Positions 10,092 through 21,432 of a stretch of DNA of 64,000 nucleotides are shown here, in pieces. The stretch is from Hevea brasiliensis. Lineage: Eukaryota; Streptophyta; Magnoliopsida; Malpighiales; Euphorbiaceae. The notes below the pieces were generated by a model. The model saw nothing but the letters and a program-made list of their open reading frames with translations, searched no databases and was not told the origin of the DNA. Both the position numbers and the translations under genes were made by a program. Where the stretch lies: contig NC_079505.1 in NCBI RefSeq assembly GCF_030052815.1, positions 11,529,650-11,593,649 of the forward strand, written 5' to 3'. Numbering within the stretch: the first letter of the stretch is position 1; every line of letters begins with the position of its first letter.

Positions 10092-10099
10092 CTTTTATA
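10092..10099 (-). promoter_or_regulatory. TATA box of LRR copy 1
   Basis: TATAAAAG on the minus strand, 78 bp upstream of the ATG at 10014. The same box is in the same place in the full LRR copy (37473-37480). The junction with element 2 begins within about 15 bp on its far side, so the rest of the promoter has been replaced by retrotransposon DNA. Confidence 0.65.
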
Positions 10100-10116
10100 G
10101 AACCATGTTGCTTTTA

Positions 10117-10515
10117 TATACATAAGTGTGTGCATGACTTATGTACTTCTGCATGACTTCAAATCCTGCATTTTCTCTTTCCACCGAAACCTGCATAAGG
10201 AGAGTGCATAGCTTATGCACTTCTGCATGACCACACTCTCTGAAAACCAAAACCTGCCGAGACTTGCATAAGGAGAGTGCATAGCTTATGCACTTCCGCA
10301 TGACCACACTTTCTGGAAATCAAAAACTTGCCGAGACTTGCATAAGGAGAGTGCACGGCTTATGCACTTTTGCATGACCACAATTCCTACACTTCCATTT
10401 TTAGCCGAAACTTGCATAAGTCAGCGCATAAGCTATGCACTCTTGCATAATCAATTTTTCACACTCCTTATCTTCCACCGAAACCTGCATAAGAGAGTGC
10501 ATAAGTTATGCACAC
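10117..10515 (+). repeat. 73-bp tandem array, element 2 (about 6 units)
   Basis: Palindrome cores start at 10130, 10204, 10277, 10351, 10424 and 10497, so the spacing is 73-74 bp as in element 1. The first unit is partial and marks the truncated left end of the element. Unit sequences match element 1 (GCATAAGGAGAGTGCATAGC, TTGCCGAGA). Confidence 0.93.
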
Positions 10516-10747
10516 CTATTCTCCCCTTATGCAGTTTTACACATGTCCTGTTCAAATCAAAAATTTTTTCGGCATCCACTTTCCCACCTCCACTTCCCGA
10601 CGTTCCTGTTCACGCCTTTCCCCCCACGACCATTTTTCTCGGCATCATCCTTCCTCTCCACTACTCTTTTCGCCGCTTTTGCCCTAACTTCCCTCTGCAT
10701 CTTTTACTTTCTCCATCACCTCCTCCATTCTCACAATCGACAACCCC

Positions 10748-12385
10748 ATGGAATCGCCTCCTCATTCCCCTCAAACCTCCCCTCTCCAAGTCTCGCCCTT
10801 GGCAATGCAGCCTCCCAACCCCGATTCCCCTCCACAAGAAACCCCTCCACCACCTCCCACAGCCACTTATAAAAGAAAAATCAGGTCGAAATCCACCCGA
10901 CCCATGGCTTCTACACCTCCTCTCACAAAACGTAAAGAACCACTCACCACTCCACTATCAGAGCCTCCACCCAAAAACCCCAAAACTTCAACCTCCACAC
11001 GACATGAGGCTGGCGTTTCTACCTCTACCCCACAGGCCAAATCACCCTCTTCCAGCAAAAAGCAAATGTCAGCAGCATCACAGGTATCAAAACTACCTTG
11101 GCCCTTTCCTGATGCAGCTCACAAGGCAGCCTTTAAGAGACTTAAGGAAAGGAGGGTGCAACGCACTAGGTACATTTCTGCAGATGCCCTCCAATCAGTT
11201 GGTTTATTTAATAATGTGGTTGCATACCTTGATGGCTTAGGTTGGATGGAATTTGTGCATAAGCAAGAAATAGTTTATCCAGCTCTAGTTTTGGAATTTA
11301 TTTCCTCATTTTCTGCTACCCTGAAATTGCATGAGATAGATTACAAGCCAACTATAAAATTTAGATGTTTGGGGCAAAATAGAGAGTTGTCATTAGACCA
11401 ATTTCATAGCATTTTTGGGTTTGCAATTGATGGACTATTTAGGGTACCATATACAGGGGTAGAGGTAGCAAACAAAGGTGTTTGGAATGCTGCTCAGTTT
11501 TGGAGGATTATCACAAACCAACCTCAGACTTTTTCTGCTGGCAGATCCAAAACCTCTCAAATACTAGACCCTGCACTTAGATTTATCCAGAGGCTTATTG
11601 CTAGCACTATCTTGGGCAGAGGGACTAGTTCTGGTGCTGTTGGAAAATCTGAATTGTTCATGCTATGGTGTGCTTTTCACAAAGTCAAAGTTTCTCCTGG
11701 TTACTTCTTCTGTGAGCATGTGTTACATATTGCCACCAAATCCATAGGTGATATAGTCATGGGTGGGCTCATAACTGTTATAGCCAAGCATTTTGGTTTT
11801 AATCCGGAAGAGCATCCACTACCAGCACTTTCAGACACTCTATATTTTAATGCTACACACCTATCCAAAACTGGATTCAGTTTGCCACCTTCTGACACTG
11901 CACAACCAGCAGCAGACATAGAAACCACTGCACAACCAGAGGCACATTCTGTCCCACCAGTCCAACAGCATTCTGCTGAACCTACACCACCTACTCAGCC
12001 TGCACAGGACATCCCAGCAGATTCTGCACAGCCTACACCTTCTGCAGCTGGACCCTCTTCATCCACAGCACCTCCTCCCCTCAACACTAAAGCCTTATTC
12101 ACCTATCTTGAAAGGCTTAATGATGATATATATTTTATGGATAGAAAGCTTGAATCTAGTCTTGATACCCTCAAGGATCGTCATGATCAACTCTTTGATT
12201 TTGTCATGGAAACCAGAGATAAGCAGAAAGAATTAAAGGAGATGATGAAGCAGCTCATGGTTTTTCTGGGAATGCCACCTCCACCTCCATCACCTCCTCC
12301 AGAACCATCACTTCGACAGCAGCCAGCTCCAACCGGTCCCTTAGCAGCATCTTTGGACAAGGGCAAAACAATAGAATTAGATTAG
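10748..12385 (+). CDS. Athila env-position ORF, intact copy
   Basis: 545 codons with no interruption. It aligns by eye with 3202-4905 throughout, including the conserved central block (RFxCLGQNRELSLDQF, GRGTSSGAVGKSELF), the Pro-rich linker and the coiled coil (YLERLNDDIYFMDRKLESS to MMKQLM). It has about 15 extra residues near position 80 (a TRHEAGVSTSTP segment). It ends in DKGKTIELD, probably the ancestral C-terminus. Basic patches KRKIRSK and TKRKEP could be nuclear or nucleic-acid-binding signals, which is inference. There is no predicted signal peptide or transmembrane segment. The biochemical role is unknown. Confidence 0.85.
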   Translation: MESPPHSPQTSPLQVSPLAMQPPNPDSPPQETPPPPPTATYKRKIRSKSTRPMASTPPLTKRKEPLTTPLSEPPPKNPKTSTSTRHEAGVSTSTPQAKSPSSSKKQMSAASQVSKLPWPFPDAAHKAAFKRLKERRVQRTRYISADALQSVGLFNNVVAYLDGLGWMEFVHKQEIVYPALVLEFISSFSATLKLHEIDYKPTIKFRCLGQNRELSLDQFHSIFGFAIDGLFRVPYTGVEVANKGVWNAAQFWRIITNQPQTFSAGRSKTSQILDPALRFIQRLIASTILGRGTSSGAVGKSELFMLWCAFHKVKVSPGYFFCEHVLHIATKSIGDIVMGGLITVIAKHFGFNPEEHPLPALSDTLYFNATHLSKTGFSLPPSDTAQPAADIETTAQPEAHSVPPVQQHSAEPTPPTQPAQDIPADSAQPTPSAAGPSSSTAPPPLNTKALFTYLERLNDDIYFMDRKLESSLDTLKDRHDQLFDFVMETRDKQKELKEMMKQLMVFLGMPPPPPSPPPEPSLRQQPAPTGPLAASLDKGKTIELD

Positions 12386-14511
12386 TTTCTGTTTTACTTT
12401 TGTTCAAACTTGTAGGAGTTTTTCTTTGTAGATATGTTGAAACAATTTTAGTTTGTTTTGAATTCTGTTTTTCTTGAAGTTCTATTGGATGGCTATTACA
12501 TTAGTTTTTCATTGATTTTCATTGCCTTTACTGCCCTTTTATGCATAGTTGTCCATACACTGTATATATTTGCATACTTCTACTGGTGTTTGCACATTTT
12601 TCCTTGCTCATCATCCTGCAGCAGCTTTTGAAAATATTGCACAAGCTGTAATCCCCTTATGCAAATATTCTGCATAGCCTGTGCAGTCCTTATTGCCACT
12701 CATGCAGAACCGCACAGCTTATGCACCCTCTTTATGCACCTGTTATGTACAGCATTTTATTCTGCATAACCTATGCAGCCTCTTATGCATCACCATTATC
12801 CCTTGAATTCTCATCTGCTCTATACCAGGTAACTTATTCTTTTTGCTCTTAAATTTCACAATTCCTGGTAATTTCTCTTTACTTTGAGTTTTGATAATGC
12901 ACTACTTGAGACATTGAGGACAATGTCTAATTTTGAGTTTGGGGGTGTGCATTTTGATTTTTGCTACATTTTTCACATTTTGAGTATAGGAATATCTCAT
13001 TCCATTCCATTTACATATATATTGTAAATATTTTACATATACATCCATACATACATATACATAACACATTTACACACACATTATACACCACTTAGAAATT
13101 GTACACATTGCACACAATTAGATTTTCTCCATTCAGTTAATGCATTGTTCATTTTTAGGAATCATGCATCATGCATTAAAATCTTTTGCCAAATCCCTTG
13201 AGTATTGAAAAGTTGCCTATGAGAGTGATTTGACTTACCTTTAGTTGGGTTTGTGGATTGAAAGTTTCCTAAGAGGTGCAAAGTTTTGAAGTGTCTATCC
13301 CTTGCCTATACCTTCTTAGCCAAAAAGCCACCCAACTAGTCCTTTAGAGATTGGAGTGTTTAGAGGGAGTTATTGGATATAAGGTAGTCAAATGATGTCT
13401 CACCCATCATAGAACAAATTTTCTAAACCTTTCAAGGCGAAATACCAGCTTGTACTTGAAAAGAGAGATGATTAGGCATTCTTTGATTTAAACCTTCTCA
13501 TTTTAAGCCTTTGGCCCTTTTCCTAATTGAAATTGACCCTTGCAAACCCCTTTGAGCCTTTTTATTCCTAATTTTTCTTGAAACCCTTATTGCTTCCTAG
13601 CCAATGAACCAAACACTCTAACCCTTTTCATGAGAATAATTATTTATAATATTAGGTACATAAAAAAAATAAAAAAAAAAGAAGAGAAAAAAAAATACAA
13701 TAAAAGGGAGAAAAAATGCTTGTCATCTTGTAAAAGTGCTAGTATATGTGCTTTTCATTATTGTCATTCAAATTGAAAGAAATCCACCCAAAGTATTAAA
13801 AGGAATGAGTTTGGGGGTTGCATTTTTAGGGACAATCATCAAAAGAAAATGCAAGATACAAGTTTAAAGTACCTAAATGTCCCTCCATTTTTATGTGTTT
13901 TGTAAATTATGCTAGCACTTGACAATTCTCATTGCGTATTTCTCTCCTCCATATATAAAAAAAAAAAAGAGAAAAAGAAAAAAAATATAATAAAATAAGA
14001 AGCGTACCTTATGTTGTCAAGATTGAAAATATTCTCATGCTTCGAATCCTTTTTACTCATTTTTCTTCTTAGCCTCATTTTTGAACCCCATGGCCCCATT
14101 ACATCCCTAAAAAGACCTTTGATCTCTTGATAGTACTTGCTACATTAGTGGAGATAGGAGTAGGGAATTTGCCTATGGGATTGGAAAATTATCTATTCAT
14201 TCATTTAATTCCATCATTCTATATAGAGACACTTTGGTTATTGATTGTCCAAGAATTCCTTTTGAGCATGACTCTCTCTTTTGATTGGTTAGTTTGGAAA
14301 TTTTGAATGATAATTGACTTGATGGCTAAGCGGTGAAAGCTTGGATAAGCATTAGATTCTTTGCATTTTGAAAGATGGGTATATGGATTGCTGGTATGGC
14401 TAAAGGTGTGTTAAGTTACTTTAATAGGTGATTTTCATAGCTCTTTGGATAAGGCACCCCTAAAAAAATTGCATCACATTTTAAAGTTTGCTTGAGGACA
14501 AGCAAAAGCTT
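12386..14511 (+). other. 3' non-coding tract of element 2
   Basis: Equivalent of 4906-7090. It holds a TGCATA repeat block (about 12630-12800), polypurine-like motifs GAGTTTGGGGGTG at 12935 and GAGTTTGGGGGT at 13807, and A-rich tracts near 13655-13695 and 13960-13990. The final polypurine tract is at 14512-14523. No gene seen. Confidence 0.75.
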
Positions 14512-14526
14512 GAGTTTGGGGGTATT

Positions 14527-16146
14527 TGATGCATACATTTTGCATAATCATTTAGGTTTAATTTCATAGCCATTTTATTTGATTATTAGTCACTTTTAGC
14601 TAATTTCATTAGTTATTTAGTTAGTTTTTCATAATTGTCAATTTTGGATTAATTTGTAAATTTTACTTTGTTTTGTAGGAAAAATGGTGTTTTTGAAGGA
14701 CTAAAAAGAAATTTTGCCATTGAGGAGTGATTTCTACAGCCAAAGATGTCAAAAACAAGTTTCAAAGTTGAAATATGCATTGGCCAAATTACGCATAACT
14801 TGCCGCATAAGTTATGCAGATCTGCATAAGGAGAAGAAACACTGTTCCAATACCTGCCGAATTGTGCATAAGGAGAGTGCATAGCTTATGCAGATTCACG
14901 CCTCCCTTATGCAATCTCATGAAATTGTGCATAACTTATGCGCTTGGTCATACAGTTTCGCATAAGAGAGCCAGAAACCAACCGAAAACTGATAAGGGAC
15001 TGCATGACTTATGCAGTCCACTTATGCAATCCCACAAAGGTTTCATTAATGAGCTGGCAGAAGATTCCCTCAGAAAATCTCACCTCAAACACACCATTTT
15101 AGGGCTCCTTGTTAGAAAAAAGTTATAAATAGCCCCATATCCCATTTTAGAAAGGGGAAGAAAGGAGAGGAAGAAAAGGAAAGAAGAGGGCAGCAGCTGA
15201 AGAGTCACAATCATCTCCCACACCATTTCCAACCAGATTTGGAGATTTCTTTCTTTTCTTACATTTTTCCTACATTTCTCGTGTTGAGCTTCTTGTTTCT
15301 TAGCTTAGATTAAAGCTTTATTTCCACATAAACTCAGAATATCTTGTAAATATTATGGATAGTGAGTAGTTTTCATTAGATTTTGGAGTAAGGGTTGTAA
15401 TATTTGAGATATTTTGTGGATTTTGATTGGGTAATCCATATTTTGTGGTCTTAATGAGTTTTATTCATTTCTTGTGTGCTCAATGACATACTTAGTGTAG
15501 GATCCCATTAAGTGATGTTCTTAATCCATGGTTGAGGCACCGAAAGGAGAAAGCCTTGTGATAGATAATCAAGAAATTGGATTTAATTGACTTAGATCTA
15601 GAAATAGACTAAGGATTAAGAGGATTTACAGATTAATTAAAGAACTTAATGGGTCTTAATTAACTCTAACTTCACGAAAGTAGGATTAGATTGATTAAGG
15701 CACTCTTTGTTCCACTCGAAAGGGTATTCAAAGGATTTAAGAATTAATCTCCTTAAAACCCGTAAGTTCCACAAGATTGGATAACCAATTTAAAATCCCA
15801 AAATAGCTTGAATATGAAATCCCGAACTCCGGAATCGCCTTTTTATCATTGTTAATTTCTAATTGAATTTAATTGCTTGCCATTTTAAATATTGCCATAT
15901 TTGAATTTGCTTATTTTAATTTGATGCAAATTTAGTTAAATCATTACATAGTTGAATAGATTATTAATTTTGCACATATAGATTTCATACTCTAATACCC
16001 ATCAATTTATTACTTTAATTTCAAAAATAGTTCAATTTAGTCAACTTTTTATATCAAAAATTCAATCATTAACACAACTCCTTGTGGGAACAATATCTTT
16101 TCTATATTACTTGTACGACTCGTGCACTTGCGGTTGGGCCACATCA
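14527..16146 (+). repeat. 3' LTR of Athila-type element 2
   Basis: Begins TGATGCATAC and ends GGGCCACATCA, with TGATG/CATCA inverted termini. Length is 1620 bp, and it matches the LTR at 7106-8720 closely throughout. It carries the same cluster of TGCATAACTTATGCA palindromes (about 14790-15030). Confidence 0.92.
15124..15132 (+). promoter_or_regulatory. Putative LTR TATA box, element 2
   Basis: TATAAATAG, at the position matching 7691 in the other LTR. Transcription from here would run rightward into the PR-10 pseudogene about 1 kb away. Confidence 0.5.
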
Positions 16147-16209
16147 CATTTCCCCAGGGCTATACTTATCTTCACCATCCTCTTTAAATTGTTTTTGTCA
16201 AAGTTGGTC

Positions 16210-17177
16210 ATGGGAGTTGTTACTTATGAATGGCAGGTGGCCACCACAGTCGCCCCTATCCAAAATGTTCGAGACTTTTCTCCTGGACTCTGAAATCCTC
16301 CTTCCCAAGATACTGCCCCATGCTATTAAGAGTGTTCGTCATTCTTGAGGGAGTTGGAGGACCTGGCACCATCAAGCAAGTTAACTTTGTATGATGGTCT
16401 TACTTATACTCCATTCAACATTATATATATGTGTGTGCTTGTGTATACATGTGATTACAATCTGATTCGAATAGAAAATCAGATTGATTTAATCTGCAAT
16501 AGGAATCAGACTGAAATTAATTTCCCTCTTCTTGAATCAGATAGAAATTGAATCCAACAGTTTCAGCTCAATCCAATTTAAACTGACATTTTTATTTAGA
16601 CAAAAAAAAAAGAAAAAAGAAAAGAAAAATCCAATCATTAAATTAATTCAAACTGGATCAAATTAAAACTAGACCAATCGAATGTTGTGATCCAAGATTC
16701 TAATGTTGTGATCTAAGTTTGTAGATGCAGACTTTCACTTAAATATGACTTAGCCAATTGCTAGACTTGATTTTTATTGTTCTGAAGAAGCATCTTTCAA
16801 ATCTAACAATGAATATATTTTCTGACTAGCCATGTAAAATACATCAATGTTCAGGTAGCGAATTGAGTCATGTGAAGGAGAGGATAGATGCCATAGACAA
16901 GAAGAAATTGACATATGACTACTCTGTGATTGGAAGTGATCCTGCCCTTATGAATAAGGCACTTGATAAAATCTCTTTTCGGATTGAGGTTGAAAGCTGC
17001 CCTGATGGAGGATCCATCTTCAAGCGCAGCAGCAAGAGTTACGCTACTGATGGTGCCGAGGTGAATGAAGAGGAAATTAAGGCTGGACAAGAAAAGGCCA
17101 TGGAAGCCTTTGTGGGAATATCCAGGGCCTTTGAAGCCTACATCTTGGCAAATCCTGATGCTTACTATTTTATTTAG
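16210..17177 (+). pseudogene. PR-10 / Bet v 1-like (major allergen type) pseudogene 1
   Basis: Two exons. Exon 1 starts MGVVTYEW at 16210 and carries the Bet v 1 segments MFETFLLDSEILLPK and PHAIKSV, but these lie in different frames. Indels occur near 16260 (before KMFETF), near 16334 (an extra C after AAGAGTGTT) and near 16390. Exon 2 starts about 16855 after TTCAG and reads cleanly to the TAG at 17175-17177: SHVKERIDAID, YSVIGSDP, PDGGSIFK, EEIKAGQEKA, NPDAYYF. PR-10 proteins are small cytosolic ligand-binding proteins induced by stress and pathogens, usually about 160 residues. Only 64 bp of original upstream DNA remain before the retrotransposon LTR, so the promoter is gone as well. Confidence 0.88.
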
Positions 17178-17647
17178 TCAATGAATTTTCCTGCCCCCGT
17201 GAGAATTAATTTCAAGCAAATTATTATTTATATGTGGAGTTATCATTCAAAAACTTACCACGAGCTACCATTTATTTATTTTCATGATCAAATTTCATTT
17301 TATTATCAAATAATTAAGAATTTAAGTTTGACTATTGCTAAATGAGTTTCCAAAAAAAAAAAAGCTAAATGTAATTTCTGTTATTTTACTGTGAATCTTG
17401 AGCAGGTTTGCAGAGTTACTATTTCTTCTCATTCAAGAATGAACAGTAAACAAGAGTACTTAGGAAGCTACAAAGTCAACAAAGTCTGATTATAGCTCAT
17501 CTAAGCAAGTGAAAAAACAAGTAATGGTACTCTGCAATCAGCTTTAACTCATTATTCTGCAACCATCCCAGCTTACTGAAACTACAACATAAACTCAGCT
17601 CATTCATCAAGTTTTAACGCTTCTGAAGTACATAGCAGACCCATACT
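17178..17647. other. Intergenic: PR-10 3' flank and LRR 3' flank
   Basis: No gene. The bases match 29990-30510 in pieces (GAGAATTAATTTCAAGCAAA, then the stretch before the LRR stop codon), showing that the PR-10/LRR pair was duplicated as one block. Confidence 0.7.
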
Positions 17648-19351
17648 TCAATAGCATCTAAACAAAAAAGGAATGTTGTCCACCAGAAAATAGTCCAAGT
17701 TGGTGAGGCTCAACTCTATCATATAGAACCATGCTCTACGCCAATATGGATTTACGTACAAAACAGCAGCTATGGTCAACAAAACTATGGCATAAGAAGT
17801 CAGAAAACTCACATAGAAAGCTTCCATGTCCATAAAGCCACCATCTTTTTTATGATCTTTTTTATCCTCCTCTGAAACTCTTGGCATTAATGTTGAAGAA
17901 AAGCAACTTTTAGACAGTGGAGGTCCACAAAGGAAAGGGTTTCCCTCATAGCTACTATTCTCGAAGGTCGCAAATTGTGCAACCATCTCAGGTGTCTTGC
18001 CAGATAAGTTGTTGTGTGCTACACTGAAAACAGCTAGAAAATTTAGTTGAGTGAGCTGAGGGATGCTGCCATTCAAGTTGTTGTAGGAAAGATCCAAGCT
18101 CTCAATTTGCTTCAAGTTTGAAAATGATTGTGGAATCAATCCTGTCAAACTGTTATGAGACAAGTTTAACACTTGGATCTTGCCAAGATTTCCTATTTCA
18201 GTAGGAATTTTACCTGTCAAATTATTGCAGGAGAGATCGAGTCCTGATATGTAATCAAGAATGCTTCATTGGAAATAATACGATACATTCTTTATTGTAA
18301 ACTGCAAAGGTTGAGTCCTATAACCCATAGAACTCACTGATGCACTTTGATGTGATTGAAGCCAATAGCTAGCAACGTTTATGCAAGGGAGGACATGACC
18401 AGAAAGATTATTATTAGAAAGATCAACCAAACTTAATTGGACTAAGTTGCATAACTGACTTGGTATTTCACCTTCAAGATTATTATGACTGAAAAGAAGA
18501 TAGTTCAGTTTGGGAAAATTGCCAATCCATTCTGGAACCCTTCCAGTGAAAGAGTTGTGACTAAGATCCAATATTGTTAATTCAAAACAATTGTAAAATG
18601 CATTCATAAGCGGTCCTTGTAGCCTATTTTTTGATAGATAAACTTCACTAATAAATGGAGGGCCAAAGCTAGATGGTATATTTCCAAAGAAATTGTTCTC
18701 TGACAGATCCAAGATTTGGAGAATAGTCATATTCGTTATCCAACCAGGGATGCTACTAGAGAGACGATTATCACTCACGTCCAACATTGCCAACATTGTG
18801 CAATTAGCTATGCTATATGGGATACTTCCAGTGAATTGATTGCCATCCAACAATAATCGACTCAATTCTTTGCAATTAGCTTGTTTTGGGAATATTTGGC
18901 CATGCAAACTATTGTTTGAAAGAATGAGCTCATGTAACGAACTGCATCCAACAATCAACTCTTGGGGTATTATGCCTGACAAATGATTGTTGGACAAGTC
19001 TAATTTTATCAATTGGCTCATTTTGCCAAATGACGAAGGAATGCCACCAGTGAGACCATTTCTGGACAAATTTAATTCTGTCAGTTGACTCATTTTGCCA
19101 AATGATGAAGGAATGCCACCAGTGAGACCATTTCCAGACAAGTTTAGAGAATTTAAACTTGGAAAACATACTCCAATTTCTGTTGGAATAGAGCCATTGA
19201 AGTAGTTGTCAGAGATGTCTAAGTCTGAAAAATACACATGGGAATGAATTGGCAATTGGAGAGGGCCCGAAAGAGAAGAGTTGTGCAAGTAAAGTGCGTA
19301 TAATTTTGTGTTGTTCCTGATCAACCAATGTGGAAACTCTCCCTTCATTTT
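17648..19351 (-). pseudogene. LRR receptor-like protein gene, copy 3: 5'-truncated, one nonsense codon
   Basis: Corresponds to the last exon of the full copy, from the KMKGEFPHW motif to the end. A single frame runs from 19348 down to 17648 with one interruption, TGA at 18268-18266, where the full copy has GGA (Gly) after YFQ. It contains about 17 plant-type LRRs (LxxLxLSxNxLxGxIP), a C-terminal cap, the transmembrane segment AFYVSFLTSYAIVLLTIAAV and the short basic tail NPYWRRAWFYMIE. One 24-residue LRR is duplicated relative to the other copy (72-bp repeat, about 19006-19149). Homology stops at 19351, where JAZ-gene intron sequence begins, so no start, signal peptide or promoter is present. 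Confidence 0.88.
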
Positions 19352-19461
19352 AATAAAATGAAATAACTAATTATATTCAAGCACAAAATGTGCTTTTCAT
19401 GTTCCTTCCTTTTTTGAACTAATTCCCTTCGGCCCCATCATTTTCCATTTATTAATTGCAG

Positions 19462-21432
19462 AAAAATATGGCTCTTGATAGACAAGGCGCAAACCATTAT
19501 ACAATGACTGCCTATGCTGTGCAGCATGTTGATGCATATCCAGTCCATCGCCCCCAGCAAATGAGGATATTCCCAGTCATCAACCATCAAAATCCAACAA
19601 TTACTGTTTCTATGAGCAATCCTAATTTGCAGTCCCATTTTGCTTCAACTGGGAACAATGTAGGTGGTAATTCTATAAATTCACAATATCTTGCAGGAGT
19701 TCCAATTGTAAGCCCTGTTTCTGTTCATCCCACTCCAAGTTCCGTTGTTGGTACCACCGATCTTAGGTATCTCCTAATCTAATACCTTAACATGCATTCT
19801 TAATTTCTTATGTAACAATATACTAAAGATGGCTGGAATTGCTGATATAACAATAACATTGGTTTTCATTTGTAGAAATGGTTCAAAATCATCTGGGGCT
19901 CCTGCTCAATTGACCATATTCTATGCTGGTTCTGTTTGTGTTTATGAGGATATTTCTCCTGAGAAGGTATCGTTTCTCTGTGCTTTGCTTTCTGAACCTT
20001 TTGTTTAGAGCTGATGCGCTCTTTTTATTGATGGTTTACTCTTCTGTACAGGCTCAGGCCATTATGCTGTTGGCTGGACATGGGTCTTCAGTAACTCAGA
20101 ATAAGGCAATCTCCCCAGTTCAAGTGCGGACACCAATCCCTAGGCCTTCTGCTGATGATGGTTTTGTTGGGAGCAAAATCCATACTGCATCTCCATGCTC
20201 AGTCCTTCCAAGCCCTATTTCTGTGAACTCTAGTAGCGCCATTGAATTGACAACAGTGAAATCAGTAGGAGCTTTAGCATCCGCAAATAACCAAATTGAA
20301 ACCTCAAAGACAGTTAGTTCAGTAGCACCTGGTTCTGCAATTCCGATTCCAGCTGGTGTGTCTCTAAGTCTAAGCTTATCTGTTACTTCTAAAATTACAA
20401 AGTTTTCTTTTTAAAATAATTATTGAATTGATCTAGTATGCATATATAACGTCATTGTAACAAAATGATGGTTGGCTTGCAGGGGCTGTACCTCAGGCTC
20501 GTAAAGCATCATTGGCTCGGTTTCTGGAGAAGCGCAAGGAAAGGTATGTAGTAGTCTCCTAATTTGATGGAAATAATTTGAATTTTATATATAACCATCC
20601 TTGATTGTTATGGATTGGGCTTTTTAATTTATTTGCAATATGTGGATGTATGACATTGAAAGTTAAGTTTATGCTTTTAGGATTTCGATTGCTATAGGAC
20701 ATGAAATTTTGCTGTCATGGCATAATATGTAGTTTCAATTGTATGTGAACTGAGTTTCTTCTTAACTAGCACGGTGACATTACATCTTGTATGGTGGATA
20801 TGTGCTTCATAGTCCTTTGTACACTTCAAAAAAATAGCATGCTTGCACTGAATAGTGAATATACATGCTGGACTTGAAGGTTGACCCATCAAGTTCATAA
20901 TCCTTCATTGAATCCTAAAAGCTGGAAAAAACTTAATAAATGCTACCAAATGCTTAGTGGTGGATTCAGTTTTACATAAATTGTTAAAGAATCTTTTTGT
21001 TCTGGTAAGTGTTGAAAATGTCTATTCCTGATCTCCATCTACTAAGATCAGATAATTTTGTCAAAAGACTATATCTCCTTGTATAAGGGAAAGGCCTGAG
21101 TTCAATGTAGGCGTGGGGTTGGGATAGTGCCTATCCTGAGCTTGTTAGGAGAACTATTAGGGGGAAAAGAAAAGGAAAAAAGGAACAAGAAAAGAAGTAG
21201 ATGCCAAAGATATGGTGGTAAATTGATTATAGTTAGATGATGAACTTGCTTATTTGTTTGTTCTTCAATTGGTTCTAACTCAAGTAACTGATCTTAAATT
21301 TTTCTGTATGCATTCAGAGTGATGAATACATCGCCATACAATGTAAGCAAGAAATCCCTAGACTGCAGTGCCACTGAATGTGATGATGTGAGTTTATCCA
21401 TCAATTCTCTATCTTCTCCCGGCCATCAATGA
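19462..21432 (+). CDS. JAZ3/TIFY6B-like jasmonate repressor, 5' exons missing
   Basis: Five exons join in frame: 19462-19766, 19876-19966, 20052-20355, 20483-20543 and 21318-21432 (876 bp, 291 residues plus stop). All introns have GT/AG ends. The TIFY domain reads QLTIFYAGSVCVYEDISPEK then AQAIMLLAG across exons B and C. The Jas motif VPQARKASLARFLEKRKERV spans exons D and E. JAZ proteins bind MYC factors and COI1 through Jas and NINJA through TIFY, in the nucleus. Exon A follows an acceptor (TTGCAG), and the DNA before it is intron up to 19352, where an antisense LRR fragment starts. The usual N-terminal exons and promoter are therefore absent. ATG at 19468 (MALDRQGANHY) could serve as a start if transcribed. 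Probably a gene fragment with intact coding parts. Confidence 0.85.

Larger units (their letters stand above)
10108..16146 (+). mobile_element. Athila-type retrotransposon 2, 5'-truncated
   Basis: Same sequence order as the right half of element 1: 73-bp array, env-position ORF, 3' non-coding tract, polypurine tract, LTR. The 5' LTR, gag and pol are absent. The left boundary falls within the 73-bp array, where sequence matching the LRR promoter stops (about 10104-10116). The right boundary is exact at the LTR end, followed by CATTTCCCC about 64 bp upstream of a PR-10 pseudogene ATG. The missing left half suggests deletion or unequal recombination after insertion. Confidence 0.88.
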
